From contig NC_035792.1 in assembly GCF_001653235.2 (NCBI RefSeq), positions 186,001-250,000 on the forward strand: a stretch of DNA of 64,000 nucleotides, in the 5' to 3' direction. Below are positions 1 to 11,095 of this stretch, in pieces. Source of the DNA: Pochonia chlamydosporia 170 (lineage: Eukaryota > Ascomycota > Sordariomycetes > Hypocreales > Clavicipitaceae). The notes under the pieces were generated by a model. That model saw only the letters and a program-made list of their open reading frames with translations, had not been told where the DNA came from and did not search any database. A program made the translations under genes and the position numbers. Position 1 is the stretch's first letter. Every line of letters starts with the position of its first letter.

Positions 1-315
1 GTTTAGCTTGCTCAGTGCCGGTGGCAGAATGGATGAAGAGAGCTTCAAGCGGATTATCCGGTTCCTGCTCGGCTTTGTGGAGAAGGTTCGTAAAGTTATA
101 ATAGTTATTGGGGAAGATTTGCTGTTGCTAACGTGTATGAACAGGACAAGCACGCGAAGCAGCTGGCGGAGAAGCTGGCAGCTAGATTACCGAGATGCGA
201 GACAGAGAGACAGTGGAACGACGTGGCTTTTGCGTTGGGACTGTTGCCACATAAGAATGAAGAGATTACGAAGACAGTGTCTGAGGGGTTCAAGCTTGTT
301 CAGGCCACAGCATGA
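1..315 (+). CDS. cnd1: Condensin complex subunit 1, C-terminal end (partial)
   Basis: This is the 3' end of a gene that begins outside the window. The visible exon runs to 85 in the frame starting at nt 2. It is followed by a 59-nt intron at 86-144 (gttcgt...gaacag, with a gctaac branch-like site near 128), and the last exon is 145-315. The spliced tail contains DKHAKQLAEKLAARL and CETERQWNDVAFALGLL, which I recognise as the conserved C-terminus of fungal condensin subunit 1 (Cnd1/Ycs4). That subunit is a HEAT-repeat non-SMC component that helps compact mitotic chromosomes in the nucleus. Assignment rests on this short tail only. No domain upstream can be judged. Confidence 0.8.
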
Positions 316-2777
316 GAAGGCTGATGGAGTGTGAATAGGATGTGGTGAATGATGTATGATATTGCAAGACTTTTATGACGCGGAGTTTGCGGCTGTATAG
401 ATGGCATGGGATTTTATGGTCTATATCACTTAATTTTACTTTAATGACGAACGATGGGCATGTGCTGAAGTGAATACTGATGCTGGGGCCGAATAGGTTC
501 CTCTGTGGATGTGTTGGTCGTGGTCAAGGGCGTAGGTGAAGTAGATGGTGAAATCTTGGGGTTCCGATCAAAGATGAACGGGGTGTGAAAAAATTCTCAT
601 ATAATACCCCACATTTACCATCTGGACCGGTGTAGCCGTTGGGTGTTTCTGGCGACTTTGCGATTACTGAAGTACGGAATGTATGTGTTCTGCTGGTGGT
701 GTGATGTTTGGCATGAGGTGAAGCTATTTCAGGGTGGTGGGTCACTATGAGTTGGGTAACTTGGAAGCGCAGCTGAGAATGAACAGCTAAAAAACAAGTG
801 TACAATTGTATACGAACTGATTTTAATGTCATTTTATGTGTTACTTGTTGTGAACAGTCAGGTATCGTTTGCTGAACAGTATTTCTTGATGTTGGCTTGA
901 CGTCTAGGGTAGTCGGGCCTAATTGTGAAGAGTGGTGAGAGCACCAGATTCACAGAGTCATGGAGCCCCACATACACAGACCTGAACCAATTGACCAGCA
1001 CGACCCCTGCAGCGGCATTGGACAGCCTACAGCCCAGCAGAGGTGCACTTGACTCTGGCCTGGTTCTTTGGCTCCATATTTTTGTTCTGTTTGAGTACAA
1101 AAGGGCGGGGTCTTCCCGAGCTCAAAATCCAGACCAGGCTCAGCTTGCTTGGGAGCAGTTGACGCGAGACCAGACACAGACGACATACAACAACATCAAA
1201 CACCAGACACTCATCAATACATTGACGCCATTCTATTGCTTTACCATACTGATTGATCTTTTTGGTTTCAGTAAGAGTAACAGCAACATTACCCCATCCA
1301 CCAGACCACAACGGGACATCTGGAACTTGACCATTTTCCATTAGGTACTTAGGCACAGGTAGCTATAGCCGGAACTTGTACTTGACTCTACTGCATCCAT
1401 CTTGGGGCATTCAATCTGTGATTGCAAGTTGCAAGTACTTGTTTAATATTGCTACCTGACACTGGTACTGAGTCAATCGTCTCAGCTTTGGTTGATGCAA
1501 CAGAGCAGCTCTTGAGCTTTGCTTTCAGTTTAGCTGCTTTACTTGCATTGCTTTGCATTGTCTTTGTGGCTTGCTTGTCTGGCTGCTTTGCTTTGCTTTT
1601 GCGTTGCTCAACTTCAAACTGAGTAACAGCCAGCCCAACCCTTGACTCCCCGCTCTGCAATATCCCGGCATCAGTCTCTTCACACTTCATGTGTCCCGGT
1701 ATTTTCATCCAATTTTGGCTCAACACCGTACCTTTTTAACATCAACATCCGGCTGCTTCTCCTCTTCAACCATCACCTGACGCACCACGTGTTTTCCTCT
1801 TTTCACCCAGCCACGTGATTTGCAGCTGGCACCTTGGACTAGCGCCCCCACAAAAACAGGAGCTTGGACCACCGGTTGATCCATCTGGCCAATCACCGCC
1901 TACTTGAATTGGGTGCTGCTTTCCCAAGTTGCTCTTTAACTAGAGCCTTTGTGCCGCTTGCGGGCAGCTGCGTTTAGTCTGCGTCACGTCTTCGCCTCGA
2001 CTCTAACCCAGACCAAGCACACCCAGACCCAGACCCAGACCCGGCCGAACCAGAGCCAGAGCAGAGCAGAGCCAGACAAGGACCAGACCCTCATAAGCTC
2101 TGACACCTTGGAATCCATTTTATCCAATACAGCCAGACCAGACCAGATCAGACTCAACGACCATCATACGATACCATACCACAAAATACCATACCGTACC
2201 GCATCGCATCCATTCGCCTTTGTCTACGCCTGTGCGTGCAGGAGACAAGCGCCATCGCGACACCCTGACGAATTGCGCCCGGCGAGCCATTCCTCTTTGT
2301 TTTCCAATTGTTGCCGTTTCATCTTACTTGGCACTTCTGCTGTGTCCTCTTCCAGCTCAGCTTTCCATTCTGTCTGTCTGTCCCAGAGTCAGCCTTCGAA
2401 CAAGGTGGCTCGCGCTGCATCTGAGGCGCATCGTGCGATAGTTGCATCGCGACTCCAACCATAACCGGCAGGCCATGGGCTTGATCGAGGTTGATTACTC
2501 GAGAAGGATTGAGAACGGGGGAGATCGTTAGGTCCGTGAATCGTCGTCACTCCACCCCCGGCAGCTACGGCACAAGACCACAAACGCATGATCAAACAAG
2601 AGCTGACTCGTTATAGCTGGCAGTCTGGATGGTTACAATCTCACTCCTCTCCCGACTCTTGCTACCACGTCCCGACTTTTGTTATCACCGGCTGTAACAT
2701 TTCCTGCACACCCCGTTACAACTGTCATAATACTCTTTAATTGAAACCGCCCAAAACACACCAAACCTCGTTGTATC
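316..2777. other. Long intergenic region / FCP1 upstream region
   Basis: There is no convincing gene in these 2.46 kb. The ORFs present are short and resemble no family. The part nearest FCP1 is low-complexity, with CAGACC/CAGAGC-type runs at about 2006-2090 and 2133-2155 and GATACC/ATACC runs at about 2166-2205. The stretch from about 1760 to 2777 is C-rich on the + strand, as fungal promoters and 5' leaders often are. A spliced 5' UTR is possible but cannot be shown. Confidence 0.5.
2006..2205 (+). repeat. Low-complexity CAGACC and ATACC microsatellite tracts
   Basis: Imperfect short tandem repeats are visible. Around 2006-2090 the units are CAGACC, CCAGA and GCAGA. Around 2133-2155 there is CAGACCAGACCAGATCAGAC. 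At 2166-2205 there are repeated ATACC/GTACC/GCATC units. They lie 570-770 nt upstream of the FCP1 start, so they may be in its promoter or leader. Confidence 0.7.
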
Positions 2778-5171
2778 ATGTACGACAAAGTCGTCTCGTT
2801 AGGCTCGCGCCTGCATTATCCCATCACAATTACAAAGCTTCTCAAGTCACCGGGAGACTCTATAAAAAAGCAAGAAACCATTATCGAATACAAGTTTACT
2901 TGGCGGCGGAAAGTAAGCGACGATGAATGGGTTGACGAAACAACATATACCGAATACGACAGCCCTGCAGAGGGCAAGTTGAAGGAATGGCGAATCAAAG
3001 AAGGCATGGTCATCAATGCCGACACACCATGCATGATGGTGGAAGAGGCTTGCGGTCACGAGGTGCAAATCCAAGGTCTCTGTAGCCTTTGCGGCGCTGA
3101 TATGACCGAATTCAATTGGGCCACCGAAGAGAGGGACACTGACCGCGCTATGATCAACATGACCCACGACCAAACCGGCTTGATGGTTAGCGAAAGCGTC
3201 GCGATGAAGGCAGAGCATGACACGCAGAAGCGCCTTCTGCGTCAGCGCAAGCTGAGCCTCGTCGTCGACTTGGACCAGACCATTATTCATGCATGTATAG
3301 AGCCAACAATTGGCGAGTGGCAAAAAGACACTTCGAATCCCAATTACGAGGCTGTCAAAGATGTCAAAAGCTTTCAACTCAATGATGATGGACCAAGGGG
3401 TTTGGCTAGTGGCTGCACCTACTACATCAAGTTGAGGCCTGGCTTACAAGAATTCCTCGAAGAGGTCTCGTCATTATACGAATTGCATGTGTACACTATG
3501 GGTACACGTGCGTACGCACTGAATATTGCGCGGATTGTCGACCCAGATAAGAAGCTCTTTGGCAATCGCGTCATCAGTCGAGACGAGAACGGCAGCATAA
3601 CTTCAAAGAGCTTACAGCGACTATTTCCAGTCAGCACCAACATGGTTGTTATTATCGATGATCGCGCTGATGTGTGGCCGCGAAATCGGCCAAACCTTAT
3701 CAAGGTCGTGCCTTACGACTTCTTCAAGGGTATTGGCGACATCAATTCTAGCTTCCTGCCGAAGCGGACAGACATTTTGCCAGCACCTCCCCAGTCCAAT
3801 GGCGCACTGTTGGCTCCCAATAACAGTAACGGTTCAAACGGCGCACAGACTGATGGGAAAACATCACCTTTGGAAGAAATAGCAAGAATGAGTGGAGCAG
3901 ATGACGAAGTTAGCCTCAAGATTCAAGCAGAAGAGCAGGAAAAGACGCTAGAGAAGCAATTGACAGACCGGCCAATGCTGCACATGCAAGAAGAACTGGA
4001 CAAGGAAGACGAGCTTTCAGCTCAAGACCCGCAGACAGGCGGATCATCCCCGAACCACCCCAGACAGCATTTACTAAGCGATGACGACGAAGAGCTTATT
4101 GCTCTACAGGATCATCTTACCGACCTCCATTCATCCTTTTACGAAACCTACGACAGGAGAAGAGAAGAACGACGACAGTCAGAGCCCACACACCCTCCAG
4201 GGCACAGCAAGCCGCGACGAAAATCGTCAGTTGATGATGGCGTGGACTTGTCCATGGTGCCCGATGTTGGTGATATCCTCGACGAATTGAAGTCAAATGT
4301 CTTGTCTGGACTGGTTATTGTTCTGTCCGGCCTGGTACCTCTTGGCGTCAATATCGAAGATTCCGAGATTGGGATGCAAGCACAAAGTTTTGGTGCCCAA
4401 GTACTGGATAGTGTGTCACGCCGCGTCACACATTTGGTTGTATCGCTGGCTCGACCCAGAACAAAAAAGGTGCAACAAGCCGCCAAGATTCCGAGCATCA
4501 AAATTGTTAATCACAATTGGCTGATCGACTGCCTAAGCCAATGGCGCCGATTGGACGAGCGACCATATTACCTCAACATTGCAGCAGACCGCGAACGATC
4601 CGATGATACCACAGAGCCCACATCAGAAGCCGAGAATGCAGAGACGGAAGCAAGAAACCTGAAGGATTTTGATTGGGCCACGGCAGACAAGGATCTGGAA
4701 GAGTTCCTCGGCACTGACAATGACGATGATGAAGACGAGGACGAGGAGGAAGAGGGAGATGTCGACAATGACGACGTTGAGAGCGGTGCTGAGGGTGACA
4801 ACGATGGTGACACGGACAGTTCTGGAACCGATAGCCCAGAAAAGAAGGGCAAAAAGCGGAAACAACCTGCCGAAGGAGATGAGTCAGATGGCGACGGACC
4901 TAGTATTGCGGGCGAAAGCATATTGGCCAAGAAGCAACGCCTTTCCCGTAACCGTGGAGCGTCGGGCTTGAGAGCTGTACGAACGCCGAATGGAGACGAT
5001 GTCGAAGAAGAGGGCAGCAGCCTACCAACACCGGTGCCAACTGGCGACGAGTCAATTGTCAAAAGCGACAAGGCAGCTGCCATTGAGCCATCACAGGACG
5101 AACAAGGGGATATAGATGATGACGAGCTGGAGAGGGAACTTTTGGCGGAACTGGAGGCGGCAGATGATTGA
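2778..5171 (+). CDS. fcp1: RNA polymerase II CTD phosphatase FCP1
   Basis: A single-exon, 797-residue protein. FCP1 removes phosphates, mainly Ser2-P, from the C-terminal repeat domain of the largest RNA polymerase II subunit, recycling polymerase in the nucleus. The order of parts fits the family. Residues about 1-95 form a biotin/lipoyl-like N-terminal region (SPGDSIKK...SPAEGKLKEW). The HAD-type FCPH catalytic domain follows, with the signature VVDLDQTIIH; D164 and D166 of DLDQT are the predicted nucleophile and acid/base. The second acidic motif is VVIIDDRADVW. A BRCT domain spans about 505-600. The tail is very acidic (about 645-690) and ends in DDDELERELLAELEAADD, resembling the conserved TFIIF-binding C-terminus. 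The ATG at 2778 opens directly into the conserved N-terminus, so the start is secure. Confidence 0.96.
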   Translation: MYDKVVSLGSRLHYPITITKLLKSPGDSIKKQETIIEYKFTWRRKVSDDEWVDETTYTEYDSPAEGKLKEWRIKEGMVINADTPCMMVEEACGHEVQIQGLCSLCGADMTEFNWATEERDTDRAMINMTHDQTGLMVSESVAMKAEHDTQKRLLRQRKLSLVVDLDQTIIHACIEPTIGEWQKDTSNPNYEAVKDVKSFQLNDDGPRGLASGCTYYIKLRPGLQEFLEEVSSLYELHVYTMGTRAYALNIARIVDPDKKLFGNRVISRDENGSITSKSLQRLFPVSTNMVVIIDDRADVWPRNRPNLIKVVPYDFFKGIGDINSSFLPKRTDILPAPPQSNGALLAPNNSNGSNGAQTDGKTSPLEEIARMSGADDEVSLKIQAEEQEKTLEKQLTDRPMLHMQEELDKEDELSAQDPQTGGSSPNHPRQHLLSDDDEELIALQDHLTDLHSSFYETYDRRREERRQSEPTHPPGHSKPRRKSSVDDGVDLSMVPDVGDILDELKSNVLSGLVIVLSGLVPLGVNIEDSEIGMQAQSFGAQVLDSVSRRVTHLVVSLARPRTKKVQQAAKIPSIKIVNHNWLIDCLSQWRRLDERPYYLNIAADRERSDDTTEPTSEAENAETEARNLKDFDWATADKDLEEFLGTDNDDDEDEDEEEEGDVDNDDVESGAEGDNDGDTDSSGTDSPEKKGKKRKQPAEGDESDGDGPSIAGESILAKKQRLSRNRGASGLRAVRTPNGDDVEEEGSSLPTPVPTGDESIVKSDKAAAIEPSQDEQGDIDDDELERELLAELEAADD

Positions 5172-5755
5172 GCTTTTTATGGACAGCGGCGCAAATGGTA
5201 GCATTCCATGTGATTGTAGCTTTTGGCTTGTCATGCCTGTGTGGGCAGAGGAGGATTAACACTGTGCATATATGTGATGTGATGTGCGGCATGGGTCGCG
5301 TTGGAATCATGCATACATACATGGTTTTGTCATTTAGAGCGAGTGTGTTTTGTTGTACATGGATGGCAAGGAGTTTGAACAGGAGTTAGCAATAAAGCGT
5401 CCACTCTCGTGTTGCCATTTTCATCCAGCAGTGAGACTCGTGATTGTAGATGAGTCGGTTTGTGACTTGTATTGCTGTAAGTATTGGTTGTAACTAGTGG
5501 CACTCGCAGTCACATGCAGTCATACGAAGTCGTTGGTCAAACGATGGATATATACGTAGGTTAGTGACAGTATGTACTGATCCTACAGAGTAGGCCAACA
5601 ACTATGTACATGAAACATGCCTTCCTTGGTCTGGATCATCTCTTCAATGCCATCAATCTCTTTCAATGTCTCCTTTAGCTTGTGAATTCTCGATTCACCC
5701 TCCATCAACTCCCATCACTCAAACATTCCATCACCGACTCTTCCTCTTCAACCTC
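5172..5755. other. Intergenic, convergent 3' ends
   Basis: This spacer lies between the 3' ends of FCP1 (+) and the LPMO gene (-). I see no gene or RNA. It probably holds both 3' UTRs. Confidence 0.5.
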
Positions 5756-6421
5756 TTAACCACAATTACCAACCGGATTCGCCGTCTTCCTGGAGATATT
5801 ATCCGTATCAGGCCCCGGCTTAGGGAACAGCACATCCGCGCCCTCCAAAGTACCACACCCATTACCCACATTCGCCACAAAAATCTTGGGCCGCGAGTTC
5901 AACGGATCAGAGGGACTCTTCTTGCTGAGCTGCTTCTTCCCCTGGATAGTAACATGCGCGCAGTTCATGTACATCTCCCGATTGCCAATCTGGTTAAACC
6001 ACGACCAGGCAAACAGCGCCTCGCCCGACGGCGCATCATTCGGCAGGGTAAACGGCCAGTTCTGCGTCAGCGGACAGCCGCCGATGTACGAGTGTATGAC
6101 CTTCCAGGAGCTTCCTCCGTCGTAGGACAGCGAGGCCTGGCACGAGCCGCCGTTGTGGGTGGCGCTGCCGACGACACTGAAGTTGTAGCTCCCGCCGGCG
6201 GACCAGGTGGCTACGGAGCGGCCCTGGGGCGTGTTGAGCAGCGTGTGGTAGCCTTTGCATGGGTAGTTGGAGCCAGAGGCGGAGAGGGGAGATGTCATGT
6301 CGTAGTCGACGTTTGTGGTGTAGGGGTTGTACTTGGAGCGGAAGGGGGGCGGGTAGGACATTTGCATGTGGGCGGTTGTGAGGGACGTTAGGCCCAGGAG
6401 GAGGAGGATGTTGAACTGCAT
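5756..6421 (-). CDS. Secreted AA11-type lytic polysaccharide monooxygenase
   Basis: An intronless 221-residue protein with a signal peptide of about 17 residues ending ...SLTTA, so the mature chain begins with His18, the N-terminal copper ligand required in LPMOs. The second predicted ligand is His89 in SATHNGGSCQ. The motif FAWSWFNQIGNREMYMNCA is typical of the AA11 family (the chitin-active LPMO first described in Aspergillus oryzae) and of related fungal proteins. Conserved cysteines (C55, C96 and others) would form disulfides. The expected role is copper-dependent oxidative cleavage of chitin outside the cell. There is no C-terminal X278-like or other binding module, so this is the short, single-domain form. 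Activity on chitin is inferred from the family, not seen. Confidence 0.85.
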   Translation of the reverse strand: MQFNILLLLGLTSLTTAHMQMSYPPPFRSKYNPYTTNVDYDMTSPLSASGSNYPCKGYHTLLNTPQGRSVATWSAGGSYNFSVVGSATHNGGSCQASLSYDGGSSWKVIHSYIGGCPLTQNWPFTLPNDAPSGEALFAWSWFNQIGNREMYMNCAHVTIQGKKQLSKKSPSDPLNSRPKIFVANVGNGCGTLEGADVLFPKPGPDTDNISRKTANPVGNCG

Positions 6422-8437
6422 TTTGGATGTGTTTGCTATCGTGGGTGTTGGTGTTGGTGTAAGTAAGTGTGGTGTGAGAGCGTCATGATGGGTGAGATGT
6501 GAAGATAGTTGGTTATATAGTTGTTGGATAGAGGAGAGAAAAGGTAGTTTGCAACGTAACTAGAGAGTTCACTACGCAACTCTGGATTCAGTGTAACATG
6601 GAAACATATGTGTTAACCAAATTCTAATCTAGCCTGGTGTTCTAACACCCTTGTTCATCTGAGTGATACACCATGGTCAGAGGGCCTGCCTACAATTGAG
6701 TATACACCAACAACACAGTGACTTTGCAGGCGCACTTTCAAGTGTACACTAACAAGATAGTAACCTCATGGGCAAGGTGTGGCTCCCCAACTAGGTTTGA
6801 TACAATTCGCCTGGCACATCTGGATAATTGCCATTGTTACCTTTCAGGCCAACTAGCGCGACCTAGCTTGAAACAAGACAACCCAAAGTCGGTGCCAAGA
6901 CCCAAGCCGTTCACAACAGGATTCCATGAACCAGCGTAGGAATAGCATTTCTGTTCCTGTGACGTCCTGCAGTAGTCGTAAGTGGGGGCCAGGGGACGAC
7001 AAGGTGAAAGTTGAAGCCATTTGATGTCTAGACCTTTGCCAGAGTGCCGGATAATTAGGACCGTGTAAATACCCAAAAACTAGGTTGAAGCCAAGCTCAT
7101 TAGGAGATGGCGCTAGTATAGCCTATCGATCCTGATTCCCGCAACTTGGCTTGGGCTTTAAATTCCTGCGCAAATTAGTCTGCTGCTTACGCTTGTATTG
7201 TAAAGGATGCCTTTCGGAGCTCGCTGTTGGTGTTCATGGCCGGAAGAATTGACGTGTGATGAAAACGTGGGACATGCATGCCACACGCAGGTTCAATCTG
7301 GGGAACTGGGGAAGTTGTTCAGCTGCCCGATTTGGGCGGCTGAGGATGAGGGTTCTTGGTACCCTTGGCTGGATTGGGACTTGGCTGTGTGGTGTGTTTG
7401 TGGTGATGTTTACGAATGTATTACAACTGTATTTAGGTTGTGAATTCGGGTAGAGGTCTTAGAGTCGCTATTATATGGGTTAGGCTTGGTGATGGCGAGG
7501 TTAAAGCATCACGGGTTGTTGAGCTACTGGCAGCCTACATCGAGATTCTGTACAATACCTACACTGCATCTCATCGCAATCGCTGACCCCCAATCGATGC
7601 AACCTTGGCCATATCCAAAATCGGTTCATGCAACGCGCCTTTCCTACCTTCTCTATTGGGAAGCATCAAGTTCTACGGCGATGAAGTCTGTCTGCCCTAC
7701 GGTGACTGCGCTGAGATTGCAAGGGGTTGAGTGAGAATGTATAGGGTGGTTGAGGCAACGTTAAATTGAGTACTGGATGGTGTATGCGAATCAGGTATTC
7801 GAGGTGGGAGAGTTGATGTTGGAGTTTGCGAGATTCGAGTTGACTTTTGCTGCGGATGGGTTGTCAATGACTGCCACCAACCGTTCTCAAGGACTATGTA
7901 CACTCTGGACTGGTAATTGCAATTAGTTGACAAAAGCAGGATTAGGCATCGATATTGTGACTTGTGATGTGAAATTTGATGCCCGATCGTACCGCAACTG
8001 GGTATACAGGCTGAGAATGATGTTTTGCAATGGTAATGGTCATGGCTATAGTAATGTTACGAACTTCGGGCATGTGTCTTATCAGACTAACTACATAAGC
8101 ATTGTACGGTTGTCTCTCTAATACACAAGCTTCAACGTCCCCGTGATCGGCAACAGCCATGACATAGCTCAAGGGTTCGACCCACACGGCGGCGGGAATT
8201 GCCTTTTCCTCTCAGATCCAGTTAAGATCAATTGATGTCATTGGGATGTTTCAGAGATATGAGAGCTCTGAACCAACAGCTTGCTGTGCGGCAGATGCCT
8301 GGAATTGACTAGCGCTGACAGACTCAGACAATGCCAACAACATGACATTGCGGTTGAACTCATTTAACTGTTCAATGACAAACTTCACGTAGACATCGTA
8401 CTCAGTCAACTCGGAAACCACGATAAGTCAAGTCACA
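6422..8437. other. Intergenic region (divergent promoters)
   Basis: About 2 kb between two divergently transcribed genes. Several ORFs of 60-110 codons occur, but none resembles a family or shows a signal peptide or consistent splicing. I see no RNA gene. A TRNA-B-box-like GGTTCGACCC near 8174 was examined and rejected. Confidence 0.45.
6513..6519 (-). promoter_or_regulatory. Predicted TATA box of the LPMO gene
   Basis: TATATAA on the minus strand, about 92 nt upstream of the ATG at 6421, inside a region without ORFs. Spacing is typical for a fungal TATA with a short leader. Predicted by position only. Confidence 0.45.
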
Positions 8438-9401
8438 ATGGGCGGCGTCGCATCGGTACCAACCGACCCCAGCCGGTCTCTCAAGGTCATCGGTGCGGGA
8501 TACTCCAGGACAGGAACCCTCTCCATGGCAATGGCATTGGAAACACTCCTCGACGGACCCGTCATGCACGGAGGATCCCAACTGCTCGGTCGGGAAGACG
8601 GTACGTACAACTAGATGACTTCTTGGCAAGCCGGAACAAGGAAGCACTGACACGCACGCAGCCTACGTCAAGCTATGGACAGATATATTTGCCGCCCGCC
8701 ACGACAAGTCCCGTCTCATGCCGCTGCTAAAGCAAGCGACGCAGGGATTCGTGGCCATTACCGACGCCCCCGGGAATTGCTTCATTGCCGAACTTCTCGA
8801 GTTATACCCGGACGCCGAGGTCTTTTGCGTCCGACGCAATCGGGAGAATTGGTGGAAGAGCTGGCAGAGTGTTTCGAATGCAGCTGGCGCCGGATTTCTG
8901 AATGTGTTTCTGGCGGTGGTACCAGGGAAGAGGTGGTATCCGAAGCTTGTCACGCAGTTTTCAGAGCAGTGAGTTGCTATCTACCATGATGAGGCGGTGT
9001 ATTCCGATAGACGAGAAGCCAGGAGACTAATTCTGTTTCTCTGTAGACAAGAAGAGAAATGGGGTCCCATGACTGAAGGTGAGTTGCAATGACGGGGCAG
9101 GATACCACATACGAAACTAACCGTACATCCAGAGCGTATGGACGAACACAACGCCTATGTCAAGCAGGTCACTCCGCCTCACAAGTTTCACATGATGCAA
9201 CTAAGCGAAGGTTGGGGACCACTCTGCAAAGTCCTCGACGTCAAGGTCCCCGAAACGCCGTTCCCGCGAGCAAATGACGCAGAAGCGGTTGAAGGGCTCG
9301 CATCACAGATCTTTGTCGAGGCAGGATCGCGGTGGGCCGTGATACTTGCTGGTGTGAGTGTCGTTGGGTACGGTATTTGGAGGTCATGGGGCGGGCGGTA
9401 G
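8438..9401 (+). CDS. P-loop sulfotransferase-like protein with C-terminal membrane anchor
   Basis: Four exons: 8438-8600, 8662-8968, 9047-9078 and 9133-9401. They join in frame to 256 residues. Near the N-terminus is the P-loop-like motif VIGAGYSRTGTLSMAMAL, typical of the fungal 'Sulfotransfer_4' family, which is often mis-named NAD-dependent epimerase/dehydratase in databases. Further family-typical stretches are AITDAPGNCF, YPDAEVFCVRRNRENWWKSW and the C-terminal VPETPFPRAND. The last ~20 residues (AVILAGVSVVGYGIWRSW) form one predicted transmembrane helix, suggesting a tail-anchored protein. By homology it would bind a nucleotide-type cofactor such as PAPS, but neither substrate nor activity can be told from sequence. 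Exon 3 is only 32 nt. Confidence 0.8.
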
Positions 9402-10204
9402 TGCGGCGTAGGAGGCTTGTAACGGCGGCTTAGCGATTGGATGGAACGGTCTGCTTTGTTAGTTGATGGGGATATGCAGCCACTAAATACCTAGGTAGGG
9501 TAGTTTATGCTGCCTGTCTGGTGGGTTTCCATTGTTTGGGAGGAAATCGTGGTGTGGTGATATGCATGTGGCCTCGTGGCGATGCGGGAGGATGCGGGGA
9601 GAAGCATGTGAATATGGGTTGTGGATGAAGTTGGTGGATTGGGTTGTATTGAGTAAGGAATTTGGTTTGAGGCTAGATTCCAGGTTAATTTGATGAGGAT
9701 TTGTTGTTGAAGACATTTTAAAACAGATTCCTTGGCTGAGTGAGGACTTACACGGCTTTGTGTTAGACTGTCTGTCAACTCAAATTAGGAATGTGCAACA
9801 TTACCGGCAAGGGGGAAATAGTTCCTCAACGTACCAGATGTAATTCCCAAATTTAACTCATATGATTCCCTGGTCAATAAAGCCCTGGATTACCCCGGAT
9901 TTCGGGGTCTACCAACGGCCCGGGTTGTAAGATGGTGAGACGGAACATGACATCCACATGTGACTCCGACTCCGCCGCTCCGTTCGATTTCAACTTCTAG
10001 TCTAAATTTCCATTTCTTCAAGTCCTCATCTGCCCCACCAAAATGTCAAGATGATCCATGTCCAGATCTGCTACTTTGGTTTCACAACACATGCATGTCG
10101 CACTTCAGTACTACTATTAAATATCCAGCATTGTCTCTCGTTTTCTCAGCCATCTCCCATCTCTTGTCAAGCATATTCCTCCCCTTCCTGCTAAATGTGC
10201 AATC
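9402..10204. other. Intergenic
   Basis: No gene seen. The part before 10204 is C/T-rich, as is common in fungal 5' leaders. Confidence 0.45.
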
Positions 10205-11095
10205 ATGCCACTCGCAGCTGAGGCAAGCCCTCCATCCGGAGCAGTCCGGAAGCGCAAGACCTTCTCTCCCCTGATCCATGAAACCATCCAAGAGCCCGTC
10301 CTTCTCAGAGAACTCCTCGTAGACGACATATACCTCTTTGGCGGACAATTCGCCATCCTCTGCCAGTTCGCACACCCGGGTCTCGCAAAGGGCAGTTATC
10401 TCCATTCCAGCTTCGCCTCCCGCATCCCGCAGAGACTCCAAAACACGGCTCGTTTCCTCAACGCCGCCGTCTATGGCACCCCCGAGGAAAAGAATGCCAT
10501 CTTCTCCGTCATCCACGGCTACCACAAGCACGTCAAGGGCGATGGGTACGACGCCAACGACCCCGAGCTGCACAAGTGGACCGCCGCCACGCTCTTCGTC
10601 GCCCTCATCGTCGTCCAGGATACCTTCTTCGGCGGCTTCACGCAGGAACAGACCGAAGAGTTGTACAGAGAGGCTGCCGTGTATGGAACTTCGCTTCGCA
10701 TGCCGCCTGACATGTGGCCTGCTACGCTCGACGACTTCTGGGCCTACTGGAACCGCAACATTGAGACGCTGGAAGTGACTGACATGGCGCGCAAGCTGTG
10801 CAACGACCTGCTGTATCCTGCCAATTTGCCCTTTCGGCTGCGTGCCATGACGCCTCTCGCGCGGATATTGACGGTTCATTTCTTGCCGGAGAGGCTGGCG
10901 AGGGAGTATGACTTGGTGCCTACGACGTTGAGCTGGCTGCAGTACCAGGCTGTTGTGCATGCTATGAAGATTACGTGGCCGTTGTTGCCGCAGAATATGA
11001 GGCAGGCTATGCATCAGGGGTACATGGAGGATTTGAAGAAGGCTGTGGATAGGATTGAGAGGACGGGCCATTGGAGTTATGAGTCGAGGTTGTGA
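10205..11095 (+). CDS. mpaB/rubber-oxygenase-like (DUF2236) protein
   Basis: An intronless 296-residue protein. Its sequence fits the ER-bound oxygenase mpaB / rubber oxygenase Lcp catalytic-domain family (formerly DUF2236). The features seen are RKTFSPLIHETIQEPVLLRELLVDD at the N-terminus, the GGQFAILCQFAHPGLAKGS segment, NTARFLNAAVYGTPEE, and HKWTAATLFVALIVVQDTFFGGF with its candidate heme-ligand and catalytic histidines. Characterised members are heme-dependent oxygenases; MpaB cleaves a prenyl side chain in mycophenolic acid synthesis. No signal peptide or strong membrane helix is evident. Many homologues occur in fungi outside any cluster, so the substrate is unknown. Codons are strongly C/G-ending in the first half. 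Confidence 0.8.
   Translation: MPLAAEASPPSGAVRKRKTFSPLIHETIQEPVLLRELLVDDIYLFGGQFAILCQFAHPGLAKGSYLHSSFASRIPQRLQNTARFLNAAVYGTPEEKNAIFSVIHGYHKHVKGDGYDANDPELHKWTAATLFVALIVVQDTFFGGFTQEQTEELYREAAVYGTSLRMPPDMWPATLDDFWAYWNRNIETLEVTDMARKLCNDLLYPANLPFRLRAMTPLARILTVHFLPERLAREYDLVPTTLSWLQYQAVVHAMKITWPLLPQNMRQAMHQGYMEDLKKAVDRIERTGHWSYESRL

Noticed and set aside
1388..1726. 112-codon minus-strand ORF rich in Lys/Ala
   Set aside because: Arises from repetitive GCTTTGCTTT-type DNA. No family resemblance or initiation context.
4568..5083. Long Ser-rich ORF antisense to the FCP1 C-terminus
   Set aside because: A shadow of the acidic GAC/GAG-rich coding strand. FCP1 is certain.
8165..8190. tRNA B-box-like GGTTCGACCC
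   Set aside because: The possible A-box lies too close upstream and no cloverleaf with paired acceptor stem can be formed.
10082..11071. 329-codon ORF antisense to the mpaB-like gene
   Set aside because: The sense frame matches a known family. The antisense frame results from C/G-ending codons.
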